NCBI RefSeq assembly: GCF_013085465.1
Contig: NZ_CP049838.1
Span: 5,580,001 to 5,644,000, forward strand
DNA from: Streptomyces asoensis
Lineage (GTDB): Bacteria > Actinomycetota > Actinomycetes > Streptomycetales > Streptomycetaceae
Reading direction: 5' to 3'
Length of the DNA stretch: 64,000 nt
Shown here one piece after another: positions 51,552 through 60,169 of the stretch; positions within the stretch are counted from its first letter, which is position 1, and each line of letters opens with the position of its first letter. Below the pieces are notes generated by a model. It was not told where the DNA came from. It saw only the letters and a list, made by a program, of their open reading frames with translations, and did not search any database. The position numbers and the translations under genes were made by a program.

Positions 51552-51839
51552 TCAGGGCAGCGGCCGGTGCGGAGCCCGCTCGGGCGGGTTCTGTGCCAGC
51601 CGCTCCGCGAGGGCGCGCAGGCCGTCGAGCCGGTACGGGTCGTAGGGGAGGGAGTGGCGCGTGCCGCTTCCGGTGACGATCGTCATCCTGGGGTGGCGGC
51701 CCCTGCCGAACTCCAGCCGGGGTGCCTGCCAGATGTGGATGCGGTGGGTGTCGGAGTAGCCGAACAGCTCCAGTATCCGGCCGTCGAAGGAGATCAGGAC
51801 GGTGTCGGTCACCAGCACTTCGTACGGCGGTGGCGTCAC
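51552..51839 (-). CDS. Hypothetical 95-residue protein
   Basis: The sequence (VLISFDGRILELFGYSDTHR ... HIWQAPRLEFGRG) suggests a small beta-rich PH-like domain. The GTG start overlaps the previous stop by 4 nt (GTGA), which supports it as a real gene. No family recognised. Confidence 0.55.
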   Translation of the reverse strand: MTPPPYEVLVTDTVLISFDGRILELFGYSDTHRIHIWQAPRLEFGRGRHPRMTIVTGSGTRHSLPYDPYRLDGLRALAERLAQNPPERAPHRPLP

Positions 51840-52273
51840 GGGGTGACACCGTCCCCGGCGTACAGGTAGTTGCCGGGCCGGGCGGGGTCGGCGACCAGCA
51901 GTACCTGGTCGCCGGCGCGGGGGATCCGCAGCTTGGAGACGATGGTCTGGAGGGTGATCCGCTCGGCGGCCCCGGACGGCCGGGGCACCAGGTCGACGAC
52001 CAGATCGACGACCGGGTCGAAGTTGACCAACTTGCCGGTGTCGCTGATCGACACGACGACGGCGGGTATGGTCGGCGCCCCCATGGCGAGCAACTGCTGT
52101 ACGCCGAGGCCGGAGTTGTAGGCGCTCATCGACTGCTGGACCCTGGCGAAGTCCTCGGCGCCGAGGAAGGCGCGGGTGGCGCGACCGTAGAAACCCTTGC
52201 CGCCGGCCACCTTGCCGGCGATCTCGGCGGCCCGTTCCTCGCGGGTCTGGTGACGCTTCCTGAAGATTCCCAT
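51836..52273 (-). CDS. Hypothetical 145-residue protein
   Basis: The N-terminus is charged and helical (RKRHQTREERAAEIAGKVAG). It is followed by a beta-type segment (IPAVVVSISDTGKLVNFDP ... RIPRAGDQVLLVADPARPG). It is first in the minus-strand operon and diverges from the CHAT operon across about 200 bp. GAAGGGGAAGCCGTC precedes the ATG. Function unknown. Confidence 0.6.
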   Translation of the reverse strand: MGIFRKRHQTREERAAEIAGKVAGGKGFYGRATRAFLGAEDFARVQQSMSAYNSGLGVQQLLAMGAPTIPAVVVSISDTGKLVNFDPVVDLVVDLVPRPSGAAERITLQTIVSKLRIPRAGDQVLLVADPARPGNYLYAGDGVTP

Positions 52274-52300
52274 GACGGCTTCCCCTTCTCGTCGACAACC

Positions 52301-52352
52301 GGTGATGTGCGGTAATCGCCGGTTGTGTCCGCTGATGTCTGGTGATGTGCGG
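52301..52352. repeat. 12-bp direct repeats between divergent operons
   Basis: GGTGATGTGCGG occurs at 52301 and 52341, four turns of helix apart, with a partial GCTGATGTCT copy between them. The spacing on one face of the helix suits a shared operator. Confidence 0.45.
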
Positions 52353-52477
52353 CGTGGTTCGGGCGGACCCCGTCGTTCGGAATCCGGAACGTGTCCACGG
52401 TGGGGACGCTAGAAGGCCGGGGACGCCTACCGATCCCAGGTTCGCCCGCCCGTTTCCGGACGACGTACGCTCCAGGC

Positions 52478-53992
52478 ATGTCGCCCCCGAGCCGGCCGAC
52501 CGGCGAGCGCCGACCGCGCGCCATGGTGATCGACAGCGCCTGGCGTGGCCTCGGGCCGGGACTGGAATCGCTGAGCGGCCCCGGCGGCGCGCCGTTGACC
52601 CGGACGGTCAAGCTGATAGTGCTGCCGCTGATCGTCAGGCCGGCGCTGAGCCCCGAACTCGCGGTGGACTTCCTCGGACCGGCGCAGGCCGCGCGCCTCG
52701 ACGCGCTGATCCGGGAGTCCGGGACGCGGCTCGAGGCGACGGCACAGTGGTTCACCCTGCTCAAGCGGACCCGCCGGGCGCTCGGCATCGTGGCGGGCCA
52801 CCCCCAGGACCTGTACTTCCAGCGCTGCTTCGAGCTGGCCACCGAGCACGGAGCACCCTCGGCCGGTGCGGACACGGTGGCCAGGGCCAGGGCCGTGGTC
52901 GAGGAGGTGGCGGAGGCGGTCGGCGGGCGCACGGTGGAAGCGCTGAAGGACCACCTCGCCGATGCCGTCCGGCGTGCCCGGCTCGACGGGGAGTTGGCCG
53001 ACGGGTGGGAGAGCCGCCGTCCGGCCTCGGCCGCCGACGCGGTCGCGGCGGTCGCGCTCGCGGGCGAGGTCCTTGAGGCCTGCGGCGCGCCGGGCGGAGT
53101 GGGCGGGGCGGGCAACTCGCCGGAGTACGTGGCCATGGTCGAGGCGGGGCACGGCCGTCTGCTCGGCCGGGCCCTGTGGGCGCACGCGGACGGTGTCTGG
53201 GGCCGCGACGATCTGCCGGCGCATCTGGGGCTGACCGAGCGGCAGGTGCCGCCGCGGCCCGAGGTCGGCCGGGGCGCCTCGACGGCCACGCTTCCCGCGC
53301 CGCTGGACCGCACGCTCTTCGAACGGCTCTTCGTCGTCCTTCAGTCGTCGGCACGGCGCGACGAACTGCCGACGGTGCCCGAGCTCGTGGGGCGGGAGGT
53401 CGGCCGCAGTTGCGCCCCGCTCGGCCTGCACGACGAGAGCCTGCGCGTCGCCCTGGTCCTCGGCGGCCGGCTCGCGGTCGGCCTCGACCCGCTGGGCACC
53501 GGGGAACCCGCGCCGGGGCGGACGGCGGCGCATCGGGCCGTCAACAGCCGCTGGCGACGGGAGGCTTCGGTCCTGCGCGCCCGCAGGATGACCGTTTCTC
53601 CCCGCCCCGACCCGGACGGCGGCGATGACGGCCGTGGCGGTGACGGCGGTGGCGGTGACGGCGGTGGCCACGGCAACCGGGACGGCGGTGGCCACGGCAA
53701 CCGGGACGGTGGTGGCGTACTCGACGCCCTCGCCCGGGACCTTCGTACCCCCTGGTCCGCCTATATGCGGCGGCTGTGGGTGCGGCTGCACGGGCGGGAC
53801 GTCCGCGGGGCATCGCTGGCGGACGCCGCGTCGGCCTGGGCCGTGCTCGACGGGGTCGCCCGCTCGGTGATGATGGACCACCGCGCCAGGGTCCGGTCGG
53901 CGCTGCGCACCCTGTCGGCGGCGCCGGGGAGCCCGACGACCCGGGCGACCCCGGTGACCCCGGCGGCAGCGGCCGAGCCGAGGAGCGCGTGA
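52478..53992 (+). CDS. Unknown protein, first gene of the TPR-CHAT operon
   Basis: The 504-residue protein is mostly helical (EATAQWFTLLKRTRRALGIV ... TVEALKDHLADAVRRARLDG). Near residues 375-410 it has a Gly/Asp/His-rich linker produced by a 24-bp direct repeat (53661 and 53685), and it ends in another helical piece (PWSAYMRRLWVRLHGRDV). No known domain is recognised. The start could be this ATG or one 45 bp later (MVIDSAWRGLG); neither has a strong ribosome site. It is coupled to the second gene by TGATG. Confidence 0.7.
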   Translation: MSPPSRPTGERRPRAMVIDSAWRGLGPGLESLSGPGGAPLTRTVKLIVLPLIVRPALSPELAVDFLGPAQAARLDALIRESGTRLEATAQWFTLLKRTRRALGIVAGHPQDLYFQRCFELATEHGAPSAGADTVARARAVVEEVAEAVGGRTVEALKDHLADAVRRARLDGELADGWESRRPASAADAVAAVALAGEVLEACGAPGGVGGAGNSPEYVAMVEAGHGRLLGRALWAHADGVWGRDDLPAHLGLTERQVPPRPEVGRGASTATLPAPLDRTLFERLFVVLQSSARRDELPTVPELVGREVGRSCAPLGLHDESLRVALVLGGRLAVGLDPLGTGEPAPGRTAAHRAVNSRWRREASVLRARRMTVSPRPDPDGGDDGRGGDGGGGDGGGHGNRDGGGHGNRDGGGVLDALARDLRTPWSAYMRRLWVRLHGRDVRGASLADAASAWAVLDGVARSVMMDHRARVRSALRTLSAAPGSPTTRATPVTPAAAAEPRSA

Positions 53993-55347
53993 TGGCGGGG
54001 TCCCACGTCGACGTCCATGTCACGCGGGGCGAGGACGGCACGATCCTGATCGCCGCCGACCCGGCCCCCGGACGGGCCGAGGACGGCAGCGGCCCCGACT
54101 TCGCCCGGGCCGTTCTCGACGTCGCGGGGGCGGTCCTGTCCTGGCCCGTCCGCGAAGAACCGGGGCTGCCGATGGCGGAGGTGCATGACGTGGGGCGGGC
54201 GCAGCAGTGGCTGTGGGCGCTCTACGGCGAGCGCACCGCTGCCGCCGTGCACGCCTGTGTGGCAGGGGAGCCCGCTGGTGTGCGGGTGACTGCGGACGTG
54301 ACCGCTCTCGCGGGCGCCGCCGCCCGGCTGGGTTTCGGGCACTGGGCGGCCCGGTGGTGGCCGGCGTCGTACGTGGACGGGATACCGGCGCTCGAACCGG
54401 ACGTGCTCGGCCTGGAACTGGCCGCGCTCACCCACTGGTGTCAGCAACTGTTCGGCGACTTCAACGATTTCGACGACTTCGCCGGCTTCAACGGCTTCGG
54501 CGATGGCCATGTCGGCCACGACGGCCACGACCGTTTCGGTGGCCGGCCCGACGACTGCGTGGCCGAGCTGATCGAGGATCATCAGGCCGCGCTCGACCCG
54601 CTGATCCAGTGGTGGCGCGCGGCGCCGCAGTCGGCGGACACGGCACGTCATCTGGAGAGCGTCCTGCGGTTGCTCGACGACGCGGCGGACGGCGCCGGGC
54701 TGGACGGGCAGGCTCTGCGCCGACTCCGGGCGGCTCTGGAGCAACACCGTCCGGCCGGCACGACGGTCGACCTGGGCGCGCTGTTCGTACGGCACGACGG
54801 CTATGCCCTCGCGGCGGGCGATCCGCTCGTCACGGGCGGCCGGGTGATCGCCCGGGGCTCCGGTACGAACGACTGGCGCCGCTACCCGCCCGGCTTCGTC
54901 GACGCCTCCGAGACCGCGGTGTCCTGGACCGCTCGCGCACTCGGCGCACGACGGCAGATCGAGGTCGAGATCGTCGCGCACATCGCGGCACCCGTGGCCG
55001 GAGCGCCACTCGTCGCCGAGGTCCGGGTGAACGGCGGTCGTCGGAATCGGGTGCCCCTGGCCAGGCGCGACGACGTGTGGACCGGCCGGGCGGACCTGGA
55101 CCCGCAGGGTCCCGCCGGTGCCGTGCCACCGCGCTTCGAGGTGGGTGTGCTGCTGCCGGGATTCGACCCGGGGCCGGGCGGTCCCGAGGACCGCGCCGAC
55201 CGCGACGCGATCCGCGCGCTGGTCCGGCGGCGGCTCGCCACCGCGGCCCAGCCCCTGACGTACGACGGGTCACCGCACGACGCCTCCTCGGGGCCGTTCC
55301 TCGCCGAGATCGCCGCCGTCGCCGCCGCCACGGAAGAGGACTACTGA
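53992..55347 (+). CDS. Unknown protein, second gene of the TPR-CHAT operon
   Basis: The 451-residue protein begins with a short beta segment (VDVHVTRGEDGTILIAADP). A helical part contains a Phe/Gly/Asp/His-rich insert (FGDFNDFDDFAGFNGFGDGH near residues 157-176). The C-terminal third is probably beta-rich (IEVEIVAHIAAPVAGAPLVA, with RVNGGRRNRVPLARRDDVW). GAGGAG lies 7 bp before the ATG, which shares a base with the previous stop. No family recognised. It could be an adaptor or substrate of the CHAT protease. Confidence 0.7.
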   Translation: MAGSHVDVHVTRGEDGTILIAADPAPGRAEDGSGPDFARAVLDVAGAVLSWPVREEPGLPMAEVHDVGRAQQWLWALYGERTAAAVHACVAGEPAGVRVTADVTALAGAAARLGFGHWAARWWPASYVDGIPALEPDVLGLELAALTHWCQQLFGDFNDFDDFAGFNGFGDGHVGHDGHDRFGGRPDDCVAELIEDHQAALDPLIQWWRAAPQSADTARHLESVLRLLDDAADGAGLDGQALRRLRAALEQHRPAGTTVDLGALFVRHDGYALAAGDPLVTGGRVIARGSGTNDWRRYPPGFVDASETAVSWTARALGARRQIEVEIVAHIAAPVAGAPLVAEVRVNGGRRNRVPLARRDDVWTGRADLDPQGPAGAVPPRFEVGVLLPGFDPGPGGPEDRADRDAIRALVRRRLATAAQPLTYDGSPHDASSGPFLAEIAAVAAATEEDY

Positions 55348-55350
55348 CGG

Positions 55351-58300
55351 ATGGACGAGAGCGAGCGCGAGCGCCACGAGAACGAGCGCCGGGAGAACGA
55401 GCGCCGGGAGAGCCGGAGCCCGGAGCCTGAGGGCCCGGAGCTCGAAGGTCACGATCCCGAAGGCCACGAGCCCGAGGGTTCGGAGAGCGGTGCGGTGATG
55501 CTGCTGTACGGGGAGCCGTTCGACGGCGGGCTCGCGCTGGCCGAGGAACATCAGCTGGCCGCCGATCTCGCCGCCGCGGTCGCCGTCTACGAAGAGCTGC
55601 TCACCGTGGCCGAGTCGCTCGAGGACTCGCCCGACGTGCGGTTCCTGCGGGCGCATCTGCTGGCGAACATCGCGAGTGTCCGGCTCACCGCCACGGACCT
55701 GGGCGGGGCGGAGGACGCCGTCGAGCGGTCCCGTGCCCTCCTCGACGGCATCGCGTCGGTGCCGATGGGGCCGCGCGGCCGTCAACTGTGGCTGGAGATG
55801 CTGCTGAGGACGCTGCTCGCCAGGGCCGACCTGCTGCGCCGTACCGGGCGTCTGGACGAGGCGCTGGCCTGTCTCGACGAGGCGGCGGTCAGGCTGCCCG
55901 AGTTCGACGACCCCGACGGACTGCGCACCTCCGAACTGGGCCTGAACCGGGTGCATCTGCTGATCGAGCGGGGCGAGTGGGGAGCGGCCGAGGAACAGGC
56001 CGCGGGGTTGCTGTCCACCACGCCGGCGACCGCGGTGGAGACCATCCCGCGGCTGCTGATCGCCCTGGGTCTGATCTGTGCCTCGACCGGGCGGTTCGAC
56101 CCGGCCGAGGACTACTTCGCCCGCGCCGAGGACTGCTTCCGGGCGACGGGGGACACCGGTGAGCAGCAGTCGCTGCTCGCGCACCGGGCGTACACCGCGA
56201 TGCACCGGGGCGACCTCGACCTCGCGGAGCGGTTGTTCGCGCAGGCGTCCGCGTTCTTCGAGCGGCAGCGGCGGTTCGGTGACCTGGCGGTCTGTGAACA
56301 GGCCCGCGGCTTTCTCGCCGGGCGGCGCGGCGACGCCACCGGCGCGGAGGACCTGGTGGCGGCGAGCCTGACCCGGTTCGAGCGGCTCGGCGCCTCGATT
56401 GCCGCCGCCGACAGCATGCTGCTGGGCGCCCAACACGCCTACGACCGGGGCGACATCGACGAGATGAAGCGGCTGGCCCAGCAGGCCCGGGACGTGTACC
56501 AGGAGCGGGAGGTGTACGAGCGTTGCGCACAGGTCGATCTCCTGCTCGCGCGAACCCTCGAGGACAACCTGAACCGGACCGACCACGGCGACCGCGAGGC
56601 GGAGTCCATCGGTACGGCGATCTCGGTCGCCCTTCCCGCCGCACTGGCCCTGGAGGCGGCCCGCTTCGACTTCGTCACCGCTCACGCGCGCAGTCAGTGG
56701 CTGGAACTCGCGGACGAGGCGATGCAGTTGGTCTTCCGTCTCGCGGTACGCCGACAGGACCAGGGACTGCTCTTCGAACTGGCGGAACACCGCTGCGCGG
56801 GTGCCTCGCTGGCGCTCGACCGTACGCCGCGGTCGGCGACGTCCGACTCTCCGGTGTTCCCGAGCGCCGGCATGAAGACGTACGAGCCCGTCGACGGCGC
56901 GATGACGCTCGGGGGCGTGGCGGCGGAGGCCGCTGCCTCCGCGGGGCTGCGCGTGGCGCCGCCGCCGAAGGTGCGGATGTCGTCGGGATCCGGCCGCGTC
57001 GCGCTCCAGGAGTACATCGCGGCGGCCGAGTTCCGCTATCACCGAGGGATCGTCGGCGAGGCGGAGACGCCGTTCTGGATGACCGACGATCTGACGAGCC
57101 GCCCGGTGGTCCAGGTCCGGCTGGCCGATGCAGGCGACCTGTTCATGACCTGGACGTGGGCCGGCGGGGCCCGGGGGTTCGGTACCGGCTGTGGGCCCGC
57201 CGACGAGGTCGACGGGGCGGTCCGTGCGCTGGCCGCCGCGCTGCCGGGGGCGGTCGGGGGAGCCGAGGGGATGCGGCGGGCGTTCGACTCGGGTGCGCTG
57301 GCCGAGTACCGGAGCGAGCTGCGGCTCGCGCGGGTGCTGGCCGAGGCGCTGTGGCCGGAGGGGCTGACGGAGCAGATACGTCAGGTGTCGGCGCGCGCGG
57401 GCCGTCCGCTGGTGCGGATCCAGCCGTCGCCCCGGGTCGCCCAGGTGCCGTGGGAACTGCTTGCCGTCGACGACGCGAGCGACGTACGGCTCATCGACCT
57501 GGCGGACGTCGTGACCACGGCGCCGGCGTCCTTGCGGCAAGGCGACCCCGCTGCGCGCCCGGCGTCGAACGGGGAACCGGGCACGACCGCGGAAACGGAC
57601 GCGGTAACAGATGCGGTAACAGATGCGGGAACACACGCGGAAACGCATGCAGAAACAGGTGCCGGAACGGGTGCCGACGCCGGCGCGGTGGTTCTCGTCC
57701 TCGACCCCCGGGTGCCCGGATTCCGGGCCGACTCCCCGCTGGGCTCGGTGCTGGGGCCGCCCGGTTCGGACCCGGAGTTGATGTCACTGGTCCAGCACCG
57801 TCTCGACGCGGGTCCCGTCGTGCCGTCGGTCGCCGCCCCGGCGGAGGCGTTCCGCCGCACCGACCTGGACCGGGACTGGTTGGGCGACGTGCTCCGCAAG
57901 GGGGTGCGCAGGCTGATGTACGTCGGGCATGTGAGCGGCGCACCGGTCGAGGGCGGGCAGAGCGAGGACGGCACGCTCCATCTGTGCTGCGGTCCCGAGG
58001 CCGTCGGCCTGGCCGAGCCGGTCCGCAGCCATCGGCCGCTGTCGGCCAAGGATCTGCTGCTGGGCACGCTTCCCCTGCGCGCGGACGGTGAACCGGGCGC
58101 GAGAATCTGGCCCGCGCCACGCCGTGTCGCCCTCATCGGCTGCGAGAGCGGCGGCGATCTGCGGTTCGCCGAGTCGTTCGGTCTGGCCACGGCGATGATT
58201 CACAACGGTGCGGAGCTGGTCACGGCCACCCGTTGGGTTCTGCCGACGAACTTCGCGTTCCACCGGCTGGCCGGCGTCTCCGCGTCCGTACGCCCGCTGT

Positions 58301-58458
58301 CGGAGGTGATCATCGCCGTCGACACCGCCCACGAGCACCTCGACCCCGTGCACCTGCTCGGCCGCTGGCAGCGCGAGCAGCTCGACCACTGGCGTTCGGG
58401 TGGCCGGATCGAGCACTCGCCCCTGCTGTGGGCGGCCATGACCTGCATCGTCGTGTGA
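55351..58458 (+). CDS. TPR-CHAT caspase-like protease
   Basis: The 1035-residue protein starts with a charged tail (ERRENERRE repeats). Tetratricopeptide-like helices follow from about residue 55 to 480 (for example LAADLAAAVAVYEELLTVAE and ADLLRRTGRLDEALACLDEA). The C-terminal 350 residues form a CHAT domain: the catalytic His is in MYVGHVSGAP near 855, and the catalytic Cys is in VALIGCESGGD near 931. FGLATAMIHNGAELVTATRW completes the fold. CHAT proteases are relatives of caspases and separins. TPR-CHAT pairs are known as the Csx29 protease of the Craspase and in other conflict systems. It follows the second gene by 3 bp. A target cannot be named. Confidence 0.85.
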   Translation: MDESERERHENERRENERRESRSPEPEGPELEGHDPEGHEPEGSESGAVMLLYGEPFDGGLALAEEHQLAADLAAAVAVYEELLTVAESLEDSPDVRFLRAHLLANIASVRLTATDLGGAEDAVERSRALLDGIASVPMGPRGRQLWLEMLLRTLLARADLLRRTGRLDEALACLDEAAVRLPEFDDPDGLRTSELGLNRVHLLIERGEWGAAEEQAAGLLSTTPATAVETIPRLLIALGLICASTGRFDPAEDYFARAEDCFRATGDTGEQQSLLAHRAYTAMHRGDLDLAERLFAQASAFFERQRRFGDLAVCEQARGFLAGRRGDATGAEDLVAASLTRFERLGASIAAADSMLLGAQHAYDRGDIDEMKRLAQQARDVYQEREVYERCAQVDLLLARTLEDNLNRTDHGDREAESIGTAISVALPAALALEAARFDFVTAHARSQWLELADEAMQLVFRLAVRRQDQGLLFELAEHRCAGASLALDRTPRSATSDSPVFPSAGMKTYEPVDGAMTLGGVAAEAAASAGLRVAPPPKVRMSSGSGRVALQEYIAAAEFRYHRGIVGEAETPFWMTDDLTSRPVVQVRLADAGDLFMTWTWAGGARGFGTGCGPADEVDGAVRALAAALPGAVGGAEGMRRAFDSGALAEYRSELRLARVLAEALWPEGLTEQIRQVSARAGRPLVRIQPSPRVAQVPWELLAVDDASDVRLIDLADVVTTAPASLRQGDPAARPASNGEPGTTAETDAVTDAVTDAGTHAETHAETGAGTGADAGAVVLVLDPRVPGFRADSPLGSVLGPPGSDPELMSLVQHRLDAGPVVPSVAAPAEAFRRTDLDRDWLGDVLRKGVRRLMYVGHVSGAPVEGGQSEDGTLHLCCGPEAVGLAEPVRSHRPLSAKDLLLGTLPLRADGEPGARIWPAPRRVALIGCESGGDLRFAESFGLATAMIHNGAELVTATRWVLPTNFAFHRLAGVSASVRPLSEVIIAVDTAHEHLDPVHLLGRWQREQLDHWRSGGRIEHSPLLWAAMTCIVV

Positions 58459-58467
58459 ACGGCAGGG

Positions 58468-58493
58468 CTGGACGGTGAAGCGCGGCCGTCCAG
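58468..58493. terminator. Bidirectional terminator between the CHAT operon and DUF397 gene
   Basis: CTGGACGG and CCGTCCAG form an 8-bp stem with a 10-nt loop between two convergent stop codons. Confidence 0.6.
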
Positions 58494-58496
58494 GAC

Positions 58497-58700
58497 TCAG
58501 CTCGGGGTGTTGTTACGTATGTCTGCCAGGAGGTGGGCGAGGGCGGCGGGGGTGGTGGTCAGGATCGTGGTGGGGCTGTCGCTTTCGCGGAGGCGGAAGG
58601 TGGCAGTGGTGGAGGTGAGTTCGAGGCAGTTGTTGCCGTCCGACCCTCCGGAGAAGGATGACTTCTGCCAGTTGCCGGAAGTGGTCACAGCGCGCCTCAC
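58497..58700 (-). CDS. DUF397 protein
   Basis: The 67-residue protein carries the DUF397 pattern (NWQKSSFSGGSDGNNCLELT and RESDSPTTILTTTPAALAHL). Such proteins work with XRE-DUF5753 regulators in Streptomyces. Its GTG start overlaps the regulator's stop by 4 nt. Confidence 0.9.
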   Translation of the reverse strand: MRRAVTTSGNWQKSSFSGGSDGNNCLELTSTTATFRLRESDSPTTILTTTPAALAHLLADIRNNTPS

Positions 58701-59548
58701 AGTTCCTTCGTCAGCCTGCTCATGAAGTCGCGCGACGCTTCGGGATCCAGCGACTCCGCCTTCAGCTTACGGAAGAGCGTTCGAAGGGCGCCGAGCTGGG
58801 CTTCGGAGTCGACGAGGGCCGTACCTTCCGGCCCGTCACGCTGCGCCGAGTCCAGCTTGGGCACCGCACCGCCCGCCAACATCATGGTGTTCCAAGCCCC
58901 TGCGAAGCCGTCGCGGTCGAACGGGATCACCCGCACAGTGACGTGGTCCACCTCGGACAGGTCCAGGATGTGGGCGAGTTGGGCCCGGGCGGCGGCGCGG
59001 TCGCCGACCCTGATGCGCAGTGCCGCTTCGTGGATCACCGCGTCATACGGGACGGGATCCGGCCGTTCAGTGATCACCTTGCGTTGCATGCGGTGCTGCA
59101 CCCGCAATGCCAGGTCATGATCGGGCAGTTCGGGCACCCGGTACGCGAACACTGCGCGGGCGTACTCCTCCGTTTGCAGAAGGCCGGGTACGTGCAGGCA
59201 TTCCACGTCGGCCCGATACGTGGCGTGATGCTCCAACTCGGCCAGGTCCAGGAATGCCGAAGGCAGTCGGCCCCGGTACTCCTCCCACCAGCCGCGTGTC
59301 CGATCGGTCGCCATCGCCACCAGGGCCTCGATGAACGTCTCGTCCATGCAGGCGTAATGCGCGGCCAGGCTCCGCAACCGCTTCTCGCTCACGCCTGATT
59401 GGCCGTACTCGATCTGGTTGATCTGGGTGGAGCTCACCCCGAGCAGGGCCGCCGCCTCCCGTGCCTTGAGGCCGGCCGCTTCACGGAGCCTGCGCAGCTC
59501 CACCGCCAAGCGCACCTGACGTGCCGTCGGTTCGCGCCTCAAGCCCAT
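58697..59548 (-). CDS. XRE-family regulator with DUF5753 domain
   Basis: The 283-residue protein has an N-terminal helix-turn-helix (GLKAREAAALLGVSSTQINQ). A DUF5753 domain follows (ECLHVPGLLQTEEYARAVF through IRVGDRAAARAQLAHIL and VIPFDRDGFAGAW). These regulators form, with DUF397 and HATPase genes, the abaA- and bldB-linked sets that expanded in Streptomyces. The product probably controls differentiation or specialised metabolism locally. It is divergent from the HATPase gene, with 197 bp between. Confidence 0.93.
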   Translation of the reverse strand: MGLRREPTARQVRLAVELRRLREAAGLKAREAAALLGVSSTQINQIEYGQSGVSEKRLRSLAAHYACMDETFIEALVAMATDRTRGWWEEYRGRLPSAFLDLAELEHHATYRADVECLHVPGLLQTEEYARAVFAYRVPELPDHDLALRVQHRMQRKVITERPDPVPYDAVIHEAALRIRVGDRAAARAQLAHILDLSEVDHVTVRVIPFDRDGFAGAWNTMMLAGGAVPKLDSAQRDGPEGTALVDSEAQLGALRTLFRKLKAESLDPEASRDFMSRLTKEL

Positions 59549-59745
59549 CGGTCACTCCTCCCAACGCGCCTGCGCGCGCGACTCGTTCGGGGTCAGATTA
59601 CGGGACCGGCTTGCTGAACCTGGAAATCCAGGTCTACCGTCGGTGACGTAACGCACACACTGCGGAAGCGCACCGCTCCGTCCTGCCACGACGGCTGAGG
59701 CATGCCACCGCACGCGCATCCACCCCCCACCTGTGGAGCTGACCC

Positions 59746-60165
59746 ATGACCGAAACCGGCCCGGCACCCGACTCCTGGGAGTACTCCCTCTACATCCCCA
59801 GCGACCCCAGAGCAGTCACCGTCTGCCGCCGCACCCTGCGCCTGATCCTCACCCTGCACGGCCTGATCCACCTGGTCGACACCGCGGAGCTGCTCGCCTC
59901 GGAGCTGGTCTCCAACGCCGTACTGCACACCAAGGGCCCCGCCTGTCTGCGCCTCCGCTTCCGGGACGGCGTCCTCCAGATCGGCGCCTGGGACGCGGAC
60001 CCCGAACCACCCGAGCCCCCGAGTCGGCTGGAGGAGCCGGCCGACGTCGAGAGCGGGCGCGGTATGGCCCTCGTCCGGGCCTGCTCGGACCTCTGGCACT
60101 GGCAGCCGCTGTCCCGGATGGGCCACCGGGGCAAGCTCGTGTGGTGCGAACTCAACGCGGCGTAG
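59746..60165 (+). CDS. ATP-binding anti-sigma-regulator-like protein
   Basis: The 139-residue protein has a HATPase_c core. The N-box is LLASELVSNAVLHTKGP near residue 48, and the G-box region is ESGRGMALVRACSD near 102. This is the RsbW-like family often placed beside XRE-DUF5753 and DUF397 genes. Its partner sigma factor or antagonist is not in the window. It is convergent with the dehydrogenase gene, with 4 bp between the stops. Confidence 0.88.
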   Translation: MTETGPAPDSWEYSLYIPSDPRAVTVCRRTLRLILTLHGLIHLVDTAELLASELVSNAVLHTKGPACLRLRFRDGVLQIGAWDADPEPPEPPSRLEEPADVESGRGMALVRACSDLWHWQPLSRMGHRGKLVWCELNAA

Positions 60166-60169
60166 CTCG

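Noticed and set aside
51836..52273. Assignment of the gene to a tellurium-resistance or PspA-like family
   Set aside because: Only general helix and strand patterns match; no diagnostic motif was found, so it is left as unknown.
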